DNA of 64,000 nucleotides from an uncultured Christensenella sp. Its GTDB lineage: Bacteria; Bacillota; Clostridia; Christensenellales; Borkfalkiaceae. The translations under genes were made by a program, and so were the position numbers. The notes beneath the pieces were generated by a model. The model was not told the DNA's origin. It did no database searches and saw only the letters and a program-made list of their open reading frames with translations. The stretch covers positions 49,803 to 113,802 of the forward strand of contig CAJUEV010000005.1 of assembly GCA_910585785.1 (NCBI GenBank), read 5' to 3'. Of the stretch, positions 33,424-42,035 are shown in pieces. Numbering within the stretch: the stretch's first letter is position 1; every line of letters begins with the position of its first letter.

Positions 33424-35286
33424 TTATTTTTTAGTCGCAAGCCACACCATAAGCACGGTTACGTCCGCGGGATTTACGCCGGAAATTCTTCCCGCCTGTC
33501 CCAAAGTCAAGGGGCGCACTCTTTCAAGTTTTTCGCGCGCTTCCAGCCGCAAACCGGCAATTTCCGCGTAATTTATGTCGGAAGGCAGTCTTTTTTCTTC
33601 AAGTTTTTTCGCGCGTTCTATCTGCGCGCGGCTTTTGGACAAATACCCTTCGTATTTTATTGTCGCTTCCGCGGTTTTTATCACGTCCGCTGGCATTCCT
33701 TCAAGCAAGCCGAAGTGCAAACAAATATCCTTCACTCGCGCGCCCCGCCTTATAAGGTCGGCGTAAGTAATTCCGTCCACGCTTCCGCTTATGCCGCGGC
33801 TGTGCGTAAATTCCGCCGCCTTTGTCCTTTCCGCCCTGCCGTTAAGCGTGCGTAAAACTTGCTCGTAAGCCGCCTTTCTGTCGCAAAAACTTTTTTTGCG
33901 TTCTTCCGTGAAAAGGGGAGTGTCCTCAATTTTGGGAGTAAGTCGGAAGTCAGCCGTGTCCTGCCGCAAATTAATGGCGTATTCCGCGCGGGAAGTCATC
34001 ATTCTGTACGGCTCCTCCGTGCCCTTTGTAACCAAATCGTCTATAAGTACTCCAATATACGCCTCGTCCCTGCCAAGCACGAAGGGCGGCTTTCCGCAAA
34101 GCCTGTACGCGGCGTTTATTCCCGCAATAAGCCCTTGCGCGGCGGCTTCTTCATAGCCGGAAGTGCCGTTTATCTGCCCCGCCGTATATAAATTTTTCAC
34201 TTTTTTAAATTCAAGGGTGGGCAAAATATCCAATGTGTCTATGCAATCGTACTCTATTGCGTACGCATAACGCATAAATTCGCAGTTTTCAAGTCCCTCG
34301 ACAGTGCGGTACATCTGCTTTTGAACGTCGTGCGGCATTGACGAAGACATTCCCTGCACGTAAACTTCGTTTGTGTCCGCGCCCTCCGGTTCAAGAAAAA
34401 TCTGATGTCTTTCCTTGTCGGCAAACCTGACAACCTTGGTTTCTATCGAGGGGCAGTATCTTGGACCCGCGGAAACTATGTCGCCGTTGTAGAGGGGAGA
34501 GCGGTCTAAGTTGGAGAGTATTACGTTATGCGTCTGCGAGTTGGTGTAGGTTATATAGCATTCGCGCGCGTTTTTGGGCGCGCAGCCGTTCAAAAACGAA
34601 AAGGAGGGGACGTCCGCGTCGCCGTGCTGCATCGTGCATTTTTCAAAATCAACCGTCCTGCCGTCAAGCCTTGCGGGGGTGCCCGTTTTAAACCTGCGCA
34701 CGTTAAAGCCCAGTTGAATAAGGTTTTTGGTAAGCGCGTTTGCGGGCGCAAATCCGCTTGGTCCGCTCTTTTGGCGGTGTTCGCCGGTAACCGTTTCCGC
34801 ATTCAGATAAACGCCCGTGGCAAGCACCGCGGCTTTGCACTCTATTAAGCCGCCGTAGGTGGTTTTTATGCCGCGCACCTCGCCGTTTTCAACTATAATT
34901 TCCGCGCATTCCCCCTGCAATATGTGCAGGTTTTGCGTGTTTTCAAGCGTTTTTTTCATTTCGCGGTGGTATGCGTTTTTGTCGCATTGGCACCTTAACG
35001 ACTGCACCGCTTCGCCCTTGCCTTCGTTAAGCATTCGCATTTGCAGGGCGGTTTTGTCCGCGTTTTTCGCCATTTCTCCGCCAAGCGCGTCAATCTCCCT
35101 TACAAGGTGCCCCTTTGCCGTTCCGCCTATGGAAGGATTGCACGCCATAAAAGCTATGCTGTCCAGATTAAGCGTAAGCATAACGGTTTTAAAGCCCAGC
35201 CTTGCGCAAACCAGCGCCGCTTCGCAGCCGGCGTGTCCCGCGCCGATTACGGCAATATCAAATTTTCCTTCAACAAATGTTTTCAT
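33424..35286 (-). CDS. mnmG: tRNA uridine 5-carboxymethylaminomethyl modification enzyme MnmG
   Basis: The FAD-binding partner of MnmE that adds (carboxymethyl)aminomethyl groups to wobble U34 of tRNA. The 620 residues are full length. AVIGAGHAGCEAA is the N-terminal dinucleotide-binding motif. GPRYCPSIETKVVRF is the family signature at about residue 270, and GTSGYEEAAAQGLIAG the second FAD contact. The C-terminal helical MnmE/tRNA-binding part ends RISGVNPADVTVLM. The gene is often found near the chromosome origin, which agrees with dnaA directly upstream. The start lacks a Shine-Dalgarno and sits just after a hairpin with TAATAT 7 nt before the ATG. Confidence 0.96.
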   Translation of the reverse strand: MKTFVEGKFDIAVIGAGHAGCEAALVCARLGFKTVMLTLNLDSIAFMACNPSIGGTAKGHLVREIDALGGEMAKNADKTALQMRMLNEGKGEAVQSLRCQCDKNAYHREMKKTLENTQNLHILQGECAEIIVENGEVRGIKTTYGGLIECKAAVLATGVYLNAETVTGEHRQKSGPSGFAPANALTKNLIQLGFNVRRFKTGTPARLDGRTVDFEKCTMQHGDADVPSFSFLNGCAPKNARECYITYTNSQTHNVILSNLDRSPLYNGDIVSAGPRYCPSIETKVVRFADKERHQIFLEPEGADTNEVYVQGMSSSMPHDVQKQMYRTVEGLENCEFMRYAYAIEYDCIDTLDILPTLEFKKVKNLYTAGQINGTSGYEEAAAQGLIAGINAAYRLCGKPPFVLGRDEAYIGVLIDDLVTKGTEEPYRMMTSRAEYAINLRQDTADFRLTPKIEDTPLFTEERKKSFCDRKAAYEQVLRTLNGRAERTKAAEFTHSRGISGSVDGITYADLIRRGARVKDICLHFGLLEGMPADVIKTAEATIKYEGYLSKSRAQIERAKKLEEKRLPSDINYAEIAGLRLEAREKLERVRPLTLGQAGRISGVNPADVTVLMVWLATKK

Positions 35287-35294
35287 CGCAAAAA

Positions 35295-35321
35295 TATTAT
35301 TGCCCGAAACTCGTCGGGCAA
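35295..35321 (-). terminator. hairpin between dnaA and mnmG, probable terminator
   Basis: TTGCCCGA (35300-35307) pairs with TCGGGCAA (35314-35321). On the minus strand it is followed by TAATATTTTTG, directly before the mnmG ATG. Confidence 0.6.
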
Positions 35322-35394
35322 AAGCAACGTTTATTCAATTTCACGCTTCGGCGCAGGTAAAAAATATTTCACCTCGCCCGCAAACGCAAAAAAT

Positions 35395-36744
35395 TTATTT
35401 CTTTAAAATTACGTTTTTTATGTCGTCAACGTCTTTCGCTATTTTTTCGTTTACGCGGCAAAGTTCTTCAACCTTGTTGCGCGAATACAAAATAGTGGTG
35501 TGGTCGCGCCCGCCCAAAACTTCGCCTATTGTTTTAAGCGGCAAAAACAGTATGTCGCAAAAAAGATAGCAGCAAATCTGTCTGGGAATAACCACTTCTT
35601 TTTTCTTGCTTTTTCCAAGCAAATCGTTTTTGGATATGCGGTAGTAAGCGCATACGGCGGTAATTACGCTTTCGGGCGTAACTTCCTCCTTGCCGCCTTC
35701 CGAAACCGCTTCGCTTAGCGCGCTTTTTGCAAACGCCACGGTAATGGGCGCTTCGTGCAGACGCGAGGCAAGTATAACTTTGTTCAGTCTGCCTTCAAGC
35801 GTTCGCACGTCGTCGCCTGAGTCCTGCGCAAGGAAGGAAAGCACGTCTTCGGGCACAATGCACTTTTTATCAAACGCTTTGCGCTTTAAAATGGCTATTT
35901 TCGTTTCAAAATCGGGCGGAAGCACGTCAAAAACCAACCCGCCCGCAAACCTTGTGCGCAAACGGTCTTCAAGTTCGGTAAGTTCTTTGGGGGGGTGGTC
36001 GGAAGTGATTACTATTTGCTTGCCCTTTGAAACAAGCTCGTTAAATGTGTGGAAAAATTCTTCCTGAACGGATTTTGCTTTTTCGATAAACTGAATATCG
36101 TCTATAATCAGCACGTCCGCGTTGCGGTAGTATGCGCGCAGTTTATTGCCCTTGTCGCGGGCGTCGGGTCCGCGGCGCACAAACATTGTATCAATAATTT
36201 CGTTTACAAACTGCTCGCAAGTTACGTAAATGACTTTAAGTTCGGGTTTTTCCGCAACAATTTTGTTTGCAATTGCTTGAATAAGGTGAGTTTTGCCCAA
36301 GCCGGAGCCGCCGTAAATAAACAGCGGGTTATAGGTGCCGGCGGGGTCTTCCGCAACGGAAAGCGCGGCGGAATATACAAACTCGTTATTTTTTCCCACT
36401 ACAAAATTTTCAAAAGTGAACTTTCTGTTAAGATTTGTGGGCGGCGCAACAAATTCTTCGCTGGGCGCGTTATATGCAAACCCGTCGCTTCCTTCAACTT
36501 TAAGACGGAAATCGGTTACGCCGACGTCGGCTTTTATTATGGCTTCGCGCATTTTTTCGGCAAGCGTGCCCGTAATGTATTTTGCAAACGTTTCGGTAGG
36601 CGTCTGCAACACTATAAACCTTCCGTCCACGTCCACGGGAATAAGTTTCTCGATGTAAGTGGCGTAAGTTATGGGCGTTACAAGTTCCTGCATTTTTTGC
36701 TTTATCGGGTCGTAAATAAAGTCGAAGTTTCCCTTTTCTGCCAT
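35395..36744 (-). CDS. dnaA: chromosomal replication initiator DnaA
   Basis: AAA+ initiator that binds DnaA boxes and melts the origin. 449 residues. Domain I is the N-terminal 90 residues. Domain III has the Walker A motif GGSGLGKTHLIQAIAN and Walker B LIIDDIQFIEKAKS with arginine-finger region RFAGGLVF. Domain IV ends with the DNA-binding signature LGGRDHTTILYSR. AAGGAAAA lies 12 nt before the ATG. It is divergent from recF and followed by mnmG; dnaN, which usually lies between dnaA and recF, is missing here. Confidence 0.97.
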   Translation of the reverse strand: MAEKGNFDFIYDPIKQKMQELVTPITYATYIEKLIPVDVDGRFIVLQTPTETFAKYITGTLAEKMREAIIKADVGVTDFRLKVEGSDGFAYNAPSEEFVAPPTNLNRKFTFENFVVGKNNEFVYSAALSVAEDPAGTYNPLFIYGGSGLGKTHLIQAIANKIVAEKPELKVIYVTCEQFVNEIIDTMFVRRGPDARDKGNKLRAYYRNADVLIIDDIQFIEKAKSVQEEFFHTFNELVSKGKQIVITSDHPPKELTELEDRLRTRFAGGLVFDVLPPDFETKIAILKRKAFDKKCIVPEDVLSFLAQDSGDDVRTLEGRLNKVILASRLHEAPITVAFAKSALSEAVSEGGKEEVTPESVITAVCAYYRISKNDLLGKSKKKEVVIPRQICCYLFCDILFLPLKTIGEVLGGRDHTTILYSRNKVEELCRVNEKIAKDVDDIKNVILKK

Positions 36745-36869
36745 AATAGTGCCGTTTTCCTTTGAGTTTTTTCAAATTATTTGTTAAAATAATACAGTAA
36801 GAAGTTTGCGGATACCGTTAAACAATTATAATACAAAAAACGTTTAAAATAAAGTGTTTTCACAAAAAA
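36745..36869. promoter_or_regulatory. dnaA-recF divergent promoter region; possible origin remnant
   Basis: This 125-bp AT-rich gap holds a recF-side promoter (TTTGCG 36805-36810, spacer 16, TATAAT 36827-36832). I could not find a perfect DnaA box (TTATNCACA). The nearest is GTTTTCACA just before recF, with one mismatch. A full origin with box clusters is therefore not visible here. Confidence 0.45.
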
Positions 36870-37955
36870 ATGCGTATAAAAAATTTGAATTTGAAAAATT
36901 TCAGAAATTACTCGGACGAAAGCATAACCTTCGGCGAAGGACTCAACGTTTTGTTCGGAAAAAACGCTCAGGGCAAAACCAACTGCGCGGAGGCGGTGTT
37001 TTATTTGTGTACGGGCGTTTCCGCGCGCACAAAGCGCGATAAACAGCTTATAAAAAACGGCGAGCAGTGCGCTGAAATTTCGCTTACGGCGGAAGGCAGG
37101 TACGGCGGAATGGAAATTTACGCCAAAATCACCGAAAGCGGACGCGAATTTAAAGTGAACGGCAACAAAATTACGCGCACGGCGGACATTATGGGCAATT
37201 TGTTTTCCGTCTTTTTTTCTCCGCGCGAACTTCGGCTTATTCAGGACGGACCGGACGAACGCAGAAGATTTTTAAACGTTTCTATTTCACAGCTTTCAAA
37301 ACCGTATTACACGGCGCTTTCGCGCTATAACAAAATTTTAGAGCAGCGCAACAACCTTTTGAAAAACCGTGACCTTGACACCGTTTACGAAACGTTGCCC
37401 GTGTGGGACGCGCAGTTAAGCAGGTACGCCGCCACGGTTGCGGTAAAGCGCGCGGAGTATATAGATATGCTTGCGCCGCTTGCAAACGAGGCGCACACTT
37501 TTTTGACGGACGGGGCGGAGCGGCTTGAACTTTCCCCCGAAAAAAAGTACAAGGGCAGCGAGACGGAACTTGCCGAAAGGCTTTTTAACGAACTTTCGGC
37601 AACGTACGAGCGAGATTTAAGGTTGGGTTACACCGCAACGGGACCGCACCGCGACGATATAGACATAGAGATAAACGGCGCCGATGCAAAGACTTACGCT
37701 TCGCAAGGGCAAACCAGGACTGCCGCGCTTTCTATAAAACTTGCCGAGGTAGAAATTTTTAAACGTCTTTCGGGCGAATATCCCGTGCTTATTTTAGACG
37801 ACGTTATGAGCGAGCTGGACCTGCCCAGAAGAAAAAAACTTGCAATGCGCACTTCGGGTTTGCAAACCCTTCTCACCTGTACTCACGCCGAAAGAGCGCT
37901 TTACGGCAAAGACGCTGTAAAAATAAAAATAGAGGGTGGCGCGGTAAAAAGGTGA
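36870..37955 (+). CDS. recF: DNA replication and repair protein RecF
   Basis: SMC-like ATPase that loads RecA at single-strand gaps together with RecO and RecR. The 361 residues have the Walker A motif FGKNAQGKTN at about residue 30, QDGPDERRRFLN, and the signature TASQGQ-like segment ASQGQTRTAALSIKLAE. Walker B is LILDDVMSELD. No Shine-Dalgarno precedes the ATG (CACAAAAAA). The stop overlaps the GTG of a PHP-gene remnant, showing that recF once led an operon. Confidence 0.95.
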   Translation: MRIKNLNLKNFRNYSDESITFGEGLNVLFGKNAQGKTNCAEAVFYLCTGVSARTKRDKQLIKNGEQCAEISLTAEGRYGGMEIYAKITESGREFKVNGNKITRTADIMGNLFSVFFSPRELRLIQDGPDERRRFLNVSISQLSKPYYTALSRYNKILEQRNNLLKNRDLDTVYETLPVWDAQLSRYAATVAVKRAEYIDMLAPLANEAHTFLTDGAERLELSPEKKYKGSETELAERLFNELSATYERDLRLGYTATGPHRDDIDIEINGADAKTYASQGQTRTAALSIKLAEVEIFKRLSGEYPVLILDDVMSELDLPRRKKLAMRTSGLQTLLTCTHAERALYGKDAVKIKIEGGAVKR

Positions 37956-37993
37956 AGGCGGATTTGCACGTTCATACTTTTTATTCCGAATAA
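37952..37993 (+). pseudogene. N-terminal remnant of a PHP-domain protein
   Basis: A GTG overlapping the recF stop opens MKADLHVHTFYSE and then stops at once (TAA 37991-37993). DLHVHTxxS is the hallmark N-terminal metal-binding motif of PHP phosphoesterases. The corresponding C-terminus lies 1.4 kb further on, at 39366-39596, beyond the Sel1 gene. The fragment is 13 codons and cannot function. Confidence 0.65.
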
Positions 37994-38066
37994 TGTTAGT
38001 GCGCCAGCCATTTACAATTATTACGAAACAAGTTAAAACAAGTTAAAGTTTTTTAAGAGGTACAGT

Positions 38067-39338
38067 ATGGCATATACGAAAAAGCTTATCGATAACGTTA
38101 TTAAGGGCGCCGAGAACGGTGTCAAAGCGGAAAAGATTTTCGCCGAGGCTAACCGTCTTTACGCCGAAAATGAATACGTACAGGCAATAGAACTGTGGAA
38201 GCAGGCGGCAGAGCAAGGGCATGCGGGAGCGCAGTATAATATGGGGGTCTGTTACGAAGAAGGTATTGGCGTAGACATTGACAACGAGCTTGCAGTGGAG
38301 TACTACTTAAAAGCGGCGGAGCAGGGGAACGCGGACGCGCAGCTTAATCTGGGAGTATGTTATGCGGCAGGAATTGGCGTAGACGTCGACAATGAGTTAT
38401 CCGTGAAGTACTTATCAAAAGCGGCAGAGCAAGGGGATGCGGACGCACAATACAATTTGGGAGTCTGTTATGCAAAAGGTATTGGCGTAGACATTGACAA
38501 CGAGCTTGCGGTGGAGTACTACTTAAAAGCGGCAAAGCAAGGGCATGCAAAAGCACAGTATAATCTCGGAATTTGTTATGCGGAAGGTATTGGCGTTGAG
38601 GCAAACGACACGGAAGCATTCAACTATTATAAAAGCGCGGCAAAACTTAATCACGCTGAGGCTCAGTGTAATTTGGGCTACTGCTACGAATTTGGGAAAG
38701 GCGTTGCGTGTGATATGCGCAAGGCAATAAATTGGTACAAAAAATCCGCTGAAAATGATAATGGTACGGCGTATTGCAATCTGGGAGTTTGTTACGAGGA
38801 AGGTACCGGCGTAAAGAAGAATACAAGAAAGGCGGTAGAAATGTATAAAAAGGGCGCCGAGCTGGGGGACGCGGGAGCGCAGTATAATTTAGGAGTTTGT
38901 TACGCGGAAGGTATTGGCGTTGACGTTGACAACGAACTTGCCGTGGAGTACTTCTCAAAAGCGGCGGAGCAAGGGGACGCGGACGCACAGTACAATCTTG
39001 CCCAGCATCTTTCAAAAGGATTGGGGGTGGAAAAGGACGAAGAAGCCGCGGCGTATTGGTTTTTACAAGCGGCGGAGCAAGGGGACGCGGACGCACAGTA
39101 CAAGATGGGCGTTTGTTGCCTTGAAGGTTCGGGAGTTGAAGAGGACTGCGAGGCGGCGTTCGAGTGGTTTAATCTTGCCGCTGAACAGGGTGACAGCGAT
39201 TCGCAGTTTGCTCTCGGTGCTTGTTATCAGGACGGTATAGGTGTTGAAGTCGACCTGACGGAAGCGAGAGAGTGGTACGAGCGCGCTGCCGAACAGGGGC
39301 ACAAAGCGGCGAAAAAGGAATTGAAAAAACTGAAATAA
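38067..39338 (+). CDS. Sel1-repeat (TPR-like) protein
   Basis: 423 residues made of about ten 36-residue Sel1-like repeats of the pattern AAEQGDADAQYNLGVCYAxGIGVDVDN. After a 45-residue leading helical segment they form an alpha-alpha superhelix for protein-protein binding. There is no signal peptide. Repeats are so alike at DNA level that they look recently expanded. An AGAGG ribosome binding site precedes the ATG. The gene sits exactly between the N- and C-terminal remnants of a PHP gene, so it (or the segment carrying it) replaced the middle of that gene. The partner is unknown. Confidence 0.85.
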   Translation: MAYTKKLIDNVIKGAENGVKAEKIFAEANRLYAENEYVQAIELWKQAAEQGHAGAQYNMGVCYEEGIGVDIDNELAVEYYLKAAEQGNADAQLNLGVCYAAGIGVDVDNELSVKYLSKAAEQGDADAQYNLGVCYAKGIGVDIDNELAVEYYLKAAKQGHAKAQYNLGICYAEGIGVEANDTEAFNYYKSAAKLNHAEAQCNLGYCYEFGKGVACDMRKAINWYKKSAENDNGTAYCNLGVCYEEGTGVKKNTRKAVEMYKKGAELGDAGAQYNLGVCYAEGIGVDVDNELAVEYFSKAAEQGDADAQYNLAQHLSKGLGVEKDEEAAAYWFLQAAEQGDADAQYKMGVCCLEGSGVEEDCEAAFEWFNLAAEQGDSDSQFALGACYQDGIGVEVDLTEAREWYERAAEQGHKAAKKELKKLK

Positions 39339-39365
39339 CAATTATAATAAACAAGTATTGCCGTA

Positions 39366-39596
39366 ATGTGTATGGGGGTGTTTGCGATTCGTCTTAAAAA
39401 TTACGGACTTTGCGGCATAAAAACGGTGTATTCCGCGCATACTGCTAAGGAAACGGCATACTATAAGGAATTTGCGAAGAAGCTGGGTTTGTTTGTTACG
39501 GGCGGGTCTGAAACACATACCGAACAGGGCAGCAGACGCATAAAAACGCCCGCGTTCTTTCCCGAACCTTCGCTTACGGAAAAACTTGAACTGTGA
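39366..39596 (+). pseudogene. C-terminal remnant of a PHP-domain protein
   Basis: The open stretch reads KNYGLCGIKTVYSAHTAKE and, a little later, KKLGLFVTGGSETH. This matches the end of PHP phosphoesterases (GLxGIE.YYS.HT ... VTGGSDFHG), including the terminal metal-binding region with Asp replaced by Glu. It ends by overlapping the GTG of the VanW gene (TGA 39594-39596, GTG 39593), as an intact operon gene would. With 37952-37993 it forms the two ends of one broken gene. Confidence 0.65.
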
Positions 39597-40852
39597 TAAA
39601 ATCAATTATTAAAAAAATTAAAATTCTTGTGGTTATGCTCGCCTTTTCGGCGGGCGTAATTTGTTTTGCGGGCGCGTTTGCGTATTCTCCGAAAGTGCCC
39701 AAAAAAGTGACGGTAAACGGCGTTTCCGTCGGCGGGATGACTCGTGCGGAAGCGGCGCGCGCCGTGCGCAAAGTTACGGAAGATTATTTGAAGGACAAAA
39801 CGCTTAAAATTGTGGCGGGCAGCACGGAATATAAGTTTGCCTATCCGGAAATTTATTATAAGGACGACGTATATTCCGTGCTTAAAAACGCGCAAAGCGG
39901 AAAAAGTTATAAGGCGGAAACTCGCTGCTATCTTTGCGGTATGGAAGAAATTGCCTCGTGGATATGCCTTAACGAAAGCAGTTCCGCGGTAGAACCCTAT
40001 GCAAAATTTTCATCTTACGGCGTTCCCTTTGAATACTTTGAAGGCAACGACGGCAGAGAGCCGGACCGCGCCAAACTTATAGAAGATACGGCAAACTCGT
40101 TGAACGGCGGATTTGAGGACGTTGTCTTAAAATTCAAGACGGTAAACCGCAAAACCACGCTTGAATCCGTCAAACAGAAAACGCGGCTTTTAAGCAGTTT
40201 TACCACTAAATTCGACGGCGGAAATTTAAACAGGGCAAGCAATATAAGGCTTGCCGCTTCTAAAATAAACGGGTGCGTGCTTACAAGCGGAAAAACCCTT
40301 TCGTTCAATAATATTGTGGGGGCAAGGGTAAAAGAAAGGGGATTTTTGTCTGCAAAAATAATAGAAAACGGCGAGTTTACGGAAGGGGTAGGCGGCGGGG
40401 TTTGTCAGGTATCTACAACGCTTTACAACGCCGCGCTTTTAAGCGGGCTTGAAATTGAAGAATACCACCCGCATTCGCTTGCGGTAAGTTACGTTCCGCC
40501 ATCGCGCGACGCTATGGTCAGCGGCAAAGCCTGCGATTTAAAAATTAAGAACACGGGCGAAACTCCCGTATATATCCGCGCGCATACCACAAACGGAAGC
40601 GTAACTTTCGATATTTACGGCAAAAGCGACGGCGCCGTTTACTCGCTGGATTCTTCCGTAACGGGCAACATTCCCGCCGAGGAAGAAACTACCGACGACC
40701 CCGCCAAGGAGCGCGCAGGCAAGGACGGAGTGTTAAGCGAAGGCTATCTGAAAATCACCCGCGGCGGCACAACAAAAAGCGTGCGCATAAGAAAGGACAA
40801 ATATCTGCCCGTAAAAAAGCGCGTTTATACCGAAATCGAGGCGCAGGGTTAA
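39593..40852 (+). CDS. VanW family protein with peptidoglycan-binding-like N-terminal domain
   Basis: A 419-residue membrane-anchored, extracytoplasmic protein. One N-terminal hydrophobic segment (about 10-30) is followed by a PGBD4-like region (VTVNGVSVGGMTRAEA). The VanW domain follows at about 210-360 with its signature GGVCQVSTTLYNAAL, and then a linker and a short G5-like C-terminal strand region. VanW proteins accompany some vancomycin-resistance operons but are mostly housekeeping proteins of unknown cell-wall role. No van genes are near, so resistance should not be inferred. The start is GTG, overlapping the preceding remnant's stop. Confidence 0.88.
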   Translation: MIKSIIKKIKILVVMLAFSAGVICFAGAFAYSPKVPKKVTVNGVSVGGMTRAEAARAVRKVTEDYLKDKTLKIVAGSTEYKFAYPEIYYKDDVYSVLKNAQSGKSYKAETRCYLCGMEEIASWICLNESSSAVEPYAKFSSYGVPFEYFEGNDGREPDRAKLIEDTANSLNGGFEDVVLKFKTVNRKTTLESVKQKTRLLSSFTTKFDGGNLNRASNIRLAASKINGCVLTSGKTLSFNNIVGARVKERGFLSAKIIENGEFTEGVGGGVCQVSTTLYNAALLSGLEIEEYHPHSLAVSYVPPSRDAMVSGKACDLKIKNTGETPVYIRAHTTNGSVTFDIYGKSDGAVYSLDSSVTGNIPAEEETTDDPAKERAGKDGVLSEGYLKITRGGTTKSVRIRKDKYLPVKKRVYTEIEAQG

Positions 40853-40944
40853 AATTTCAAGGCGGCTAAAAAACAACCGTCAAATAATTGTGTTTTTCAA
40901 GCTTTTATGGTAAAATAATCGGGTGAGCGCGCCTTTCGCGTGCA

Positions 40945-40974
40945 AAGCCGTTTATGATATAATCATAAAGGCTT
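40945..40974 (+). promoter_or_regulatory. palindrome over the -10 box upstream of plsX
   Basis: TTTATGAT-ATA-ATCATAAA (40951-40969) with outer arms AAGCC (40945-40949) and GGCTT (40970-40974). It encloses TATAAT (40958-40963). A repressor bound here would block the plsX promoter. FapR controls plsX in Bacillus, but the sequence does not match its site as I know it. Confidence 0.6.
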
Positions 40975-41003
40975 GAAAATTTTTGTATTTTTAAGGAAAA
41001 TTT

Positions 41004-42035
41004 ATGGTAAAAATTCTGGTGGACGCAATGGGCGGCGACAACGCGCCCGCGGCAATTGTAAAGGGCGCGGCGCAGGCGCTTAATGCGGACAAAGATTTAA
41101 AAATCGTCTTTACGGGCAAGCGCGAGGAGATTGAAGCGGAACTTGGCAAACTTTCTTACGACGCGGCTCGCGTTGAAATTGTCGATTGCAGGGACGTTAT
41201 AGGTATGAACGACAGCCCTACCGAGGCGTTGCGCCGCGGTGATTCTTCGCTGATGAAGGCTTTTTCAATACTTAAAAAGGACGACGAGGCTTGCGCTTTG
41301 GTTACGGCGGGTTCGACGGGCGCGGCTATTGCGGGCGGACAGATTTTGCTTGGAAGAATACGCGGCGTTAAAAGGGCTGCGCTTTGCCCAGCCATACCCA
41401 ATTCCCGCGGAAGCGTGACGTTGCTTTGCGACTGCGGCGCAAATACCGAGTGCAAACCCGTTATGCTTTGTCAGTTCGCGCTGCTTGCTTCCGCCTATGC
41501 AAAAGTCGGTTTTGGAATTTCTTCCCCCAAAGTCGGGCTTTTGAACAACGGCACCGAGGAGCACAAGGGCGACGCGCTTCATCAGGAAACGTACAAATTT
41601 TTGTCGCAGATGGACGGAATAAACTTTGTCGGCAATATCGAGGGCAGGGACATAATGCTTGGCGATTGCGACGTGGCGGTGGCGGACGGTTTTTCCGGCA
41701 ATATTTCGTTGAAGTCTATGGAAGGCTGCGGCAAACTTGTGCTGGGCGTTATGAAAAAAGAATTTTCGGCAAGTCTGCGTACTAAAATAGGCTATCTGTT
41801 TTTGAAAAAAGCGATAAAAAATATGCGCGCTCAACTTGACTTTGAAAAAGTCGGCGGCGCTCTTTTGCTGGGACTTAAAAAAGTTGTTGTAAAAAGCCAC
41901 GGTTCTTCAAAGCCGCAGACGATAGCGGCGGCAATTGCAAACGCGGCTAATATTTACCGCGGCGGACTTGTGCCCGCAGTGGAAAAATCGCTTGGAAGCG
42001 TTGACTTAAACGTTTTCGCCGCGGAGGAAGGTTGA
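41004..42035 (+). CDS. plsX: phosphate acyltransferase PlsX
   Basis: Makes acyl-phosphate from acyl-ACP for phospholipid synthesis by PlsY. It is a peripheral membrane enzyme of 343 residues, the usual length. The start MVKILVDAMGGDNAPAAIVKGA is diagnostic, as are TAGSTGAAIAGG, NNGTEEHKGD and VADGFSGNISLKSMEG. AAGGAAAA precedes the ATG. The cluster plsX-rnc-smc-ftsY is the Firmicute order but lacks fapR, fabD, fabG and acpP, which must lie elsewhere. The stop overlaps the rnc start (TGATG). Confidence 0.96.
   Translation: MVKILVDAMGGDNAPAAIVKGAAQALNADKDLKIVFTGKREEIEAELGKLSYDAARVEIVDCRDVIGMNDSPTEALRRGDSSLMKAFSILKKDDEACALVTAGSTGAAIAGGQILLGRIRGVKRAALCPAIPNSRGSVTLLCDCGANTECKPVMLCQFALLASAYAKVGFGISSPKVGLLNNGTEEHKGDALHQETYKFLSQMDGINFVGNIEGRDIMLGDCDVAVADGFSGNISLKSMEGCGKLVLGVMKKEFSASLRTKIGYLFLKKAIKNMRAQLDFEKVGGALLLGLKKVVVKSHGSSKPQTIAAAIANAANIYRGGLVPAVEKSLGSVDLNVFAAEEG

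Noticed and set aside
36745..36869. Full oriC with DnaA boxes between dnaA and recF
   Set aside because: No TTATNCACA match found, only one near match; strand pattern also does not show a clean origin.
39593..40852. VanW as evidence of vancomycin resistance
   Set aside because: No vanHAX-like or other resistance genes nearby; VanW domains are common in non-resistant Clostridia.
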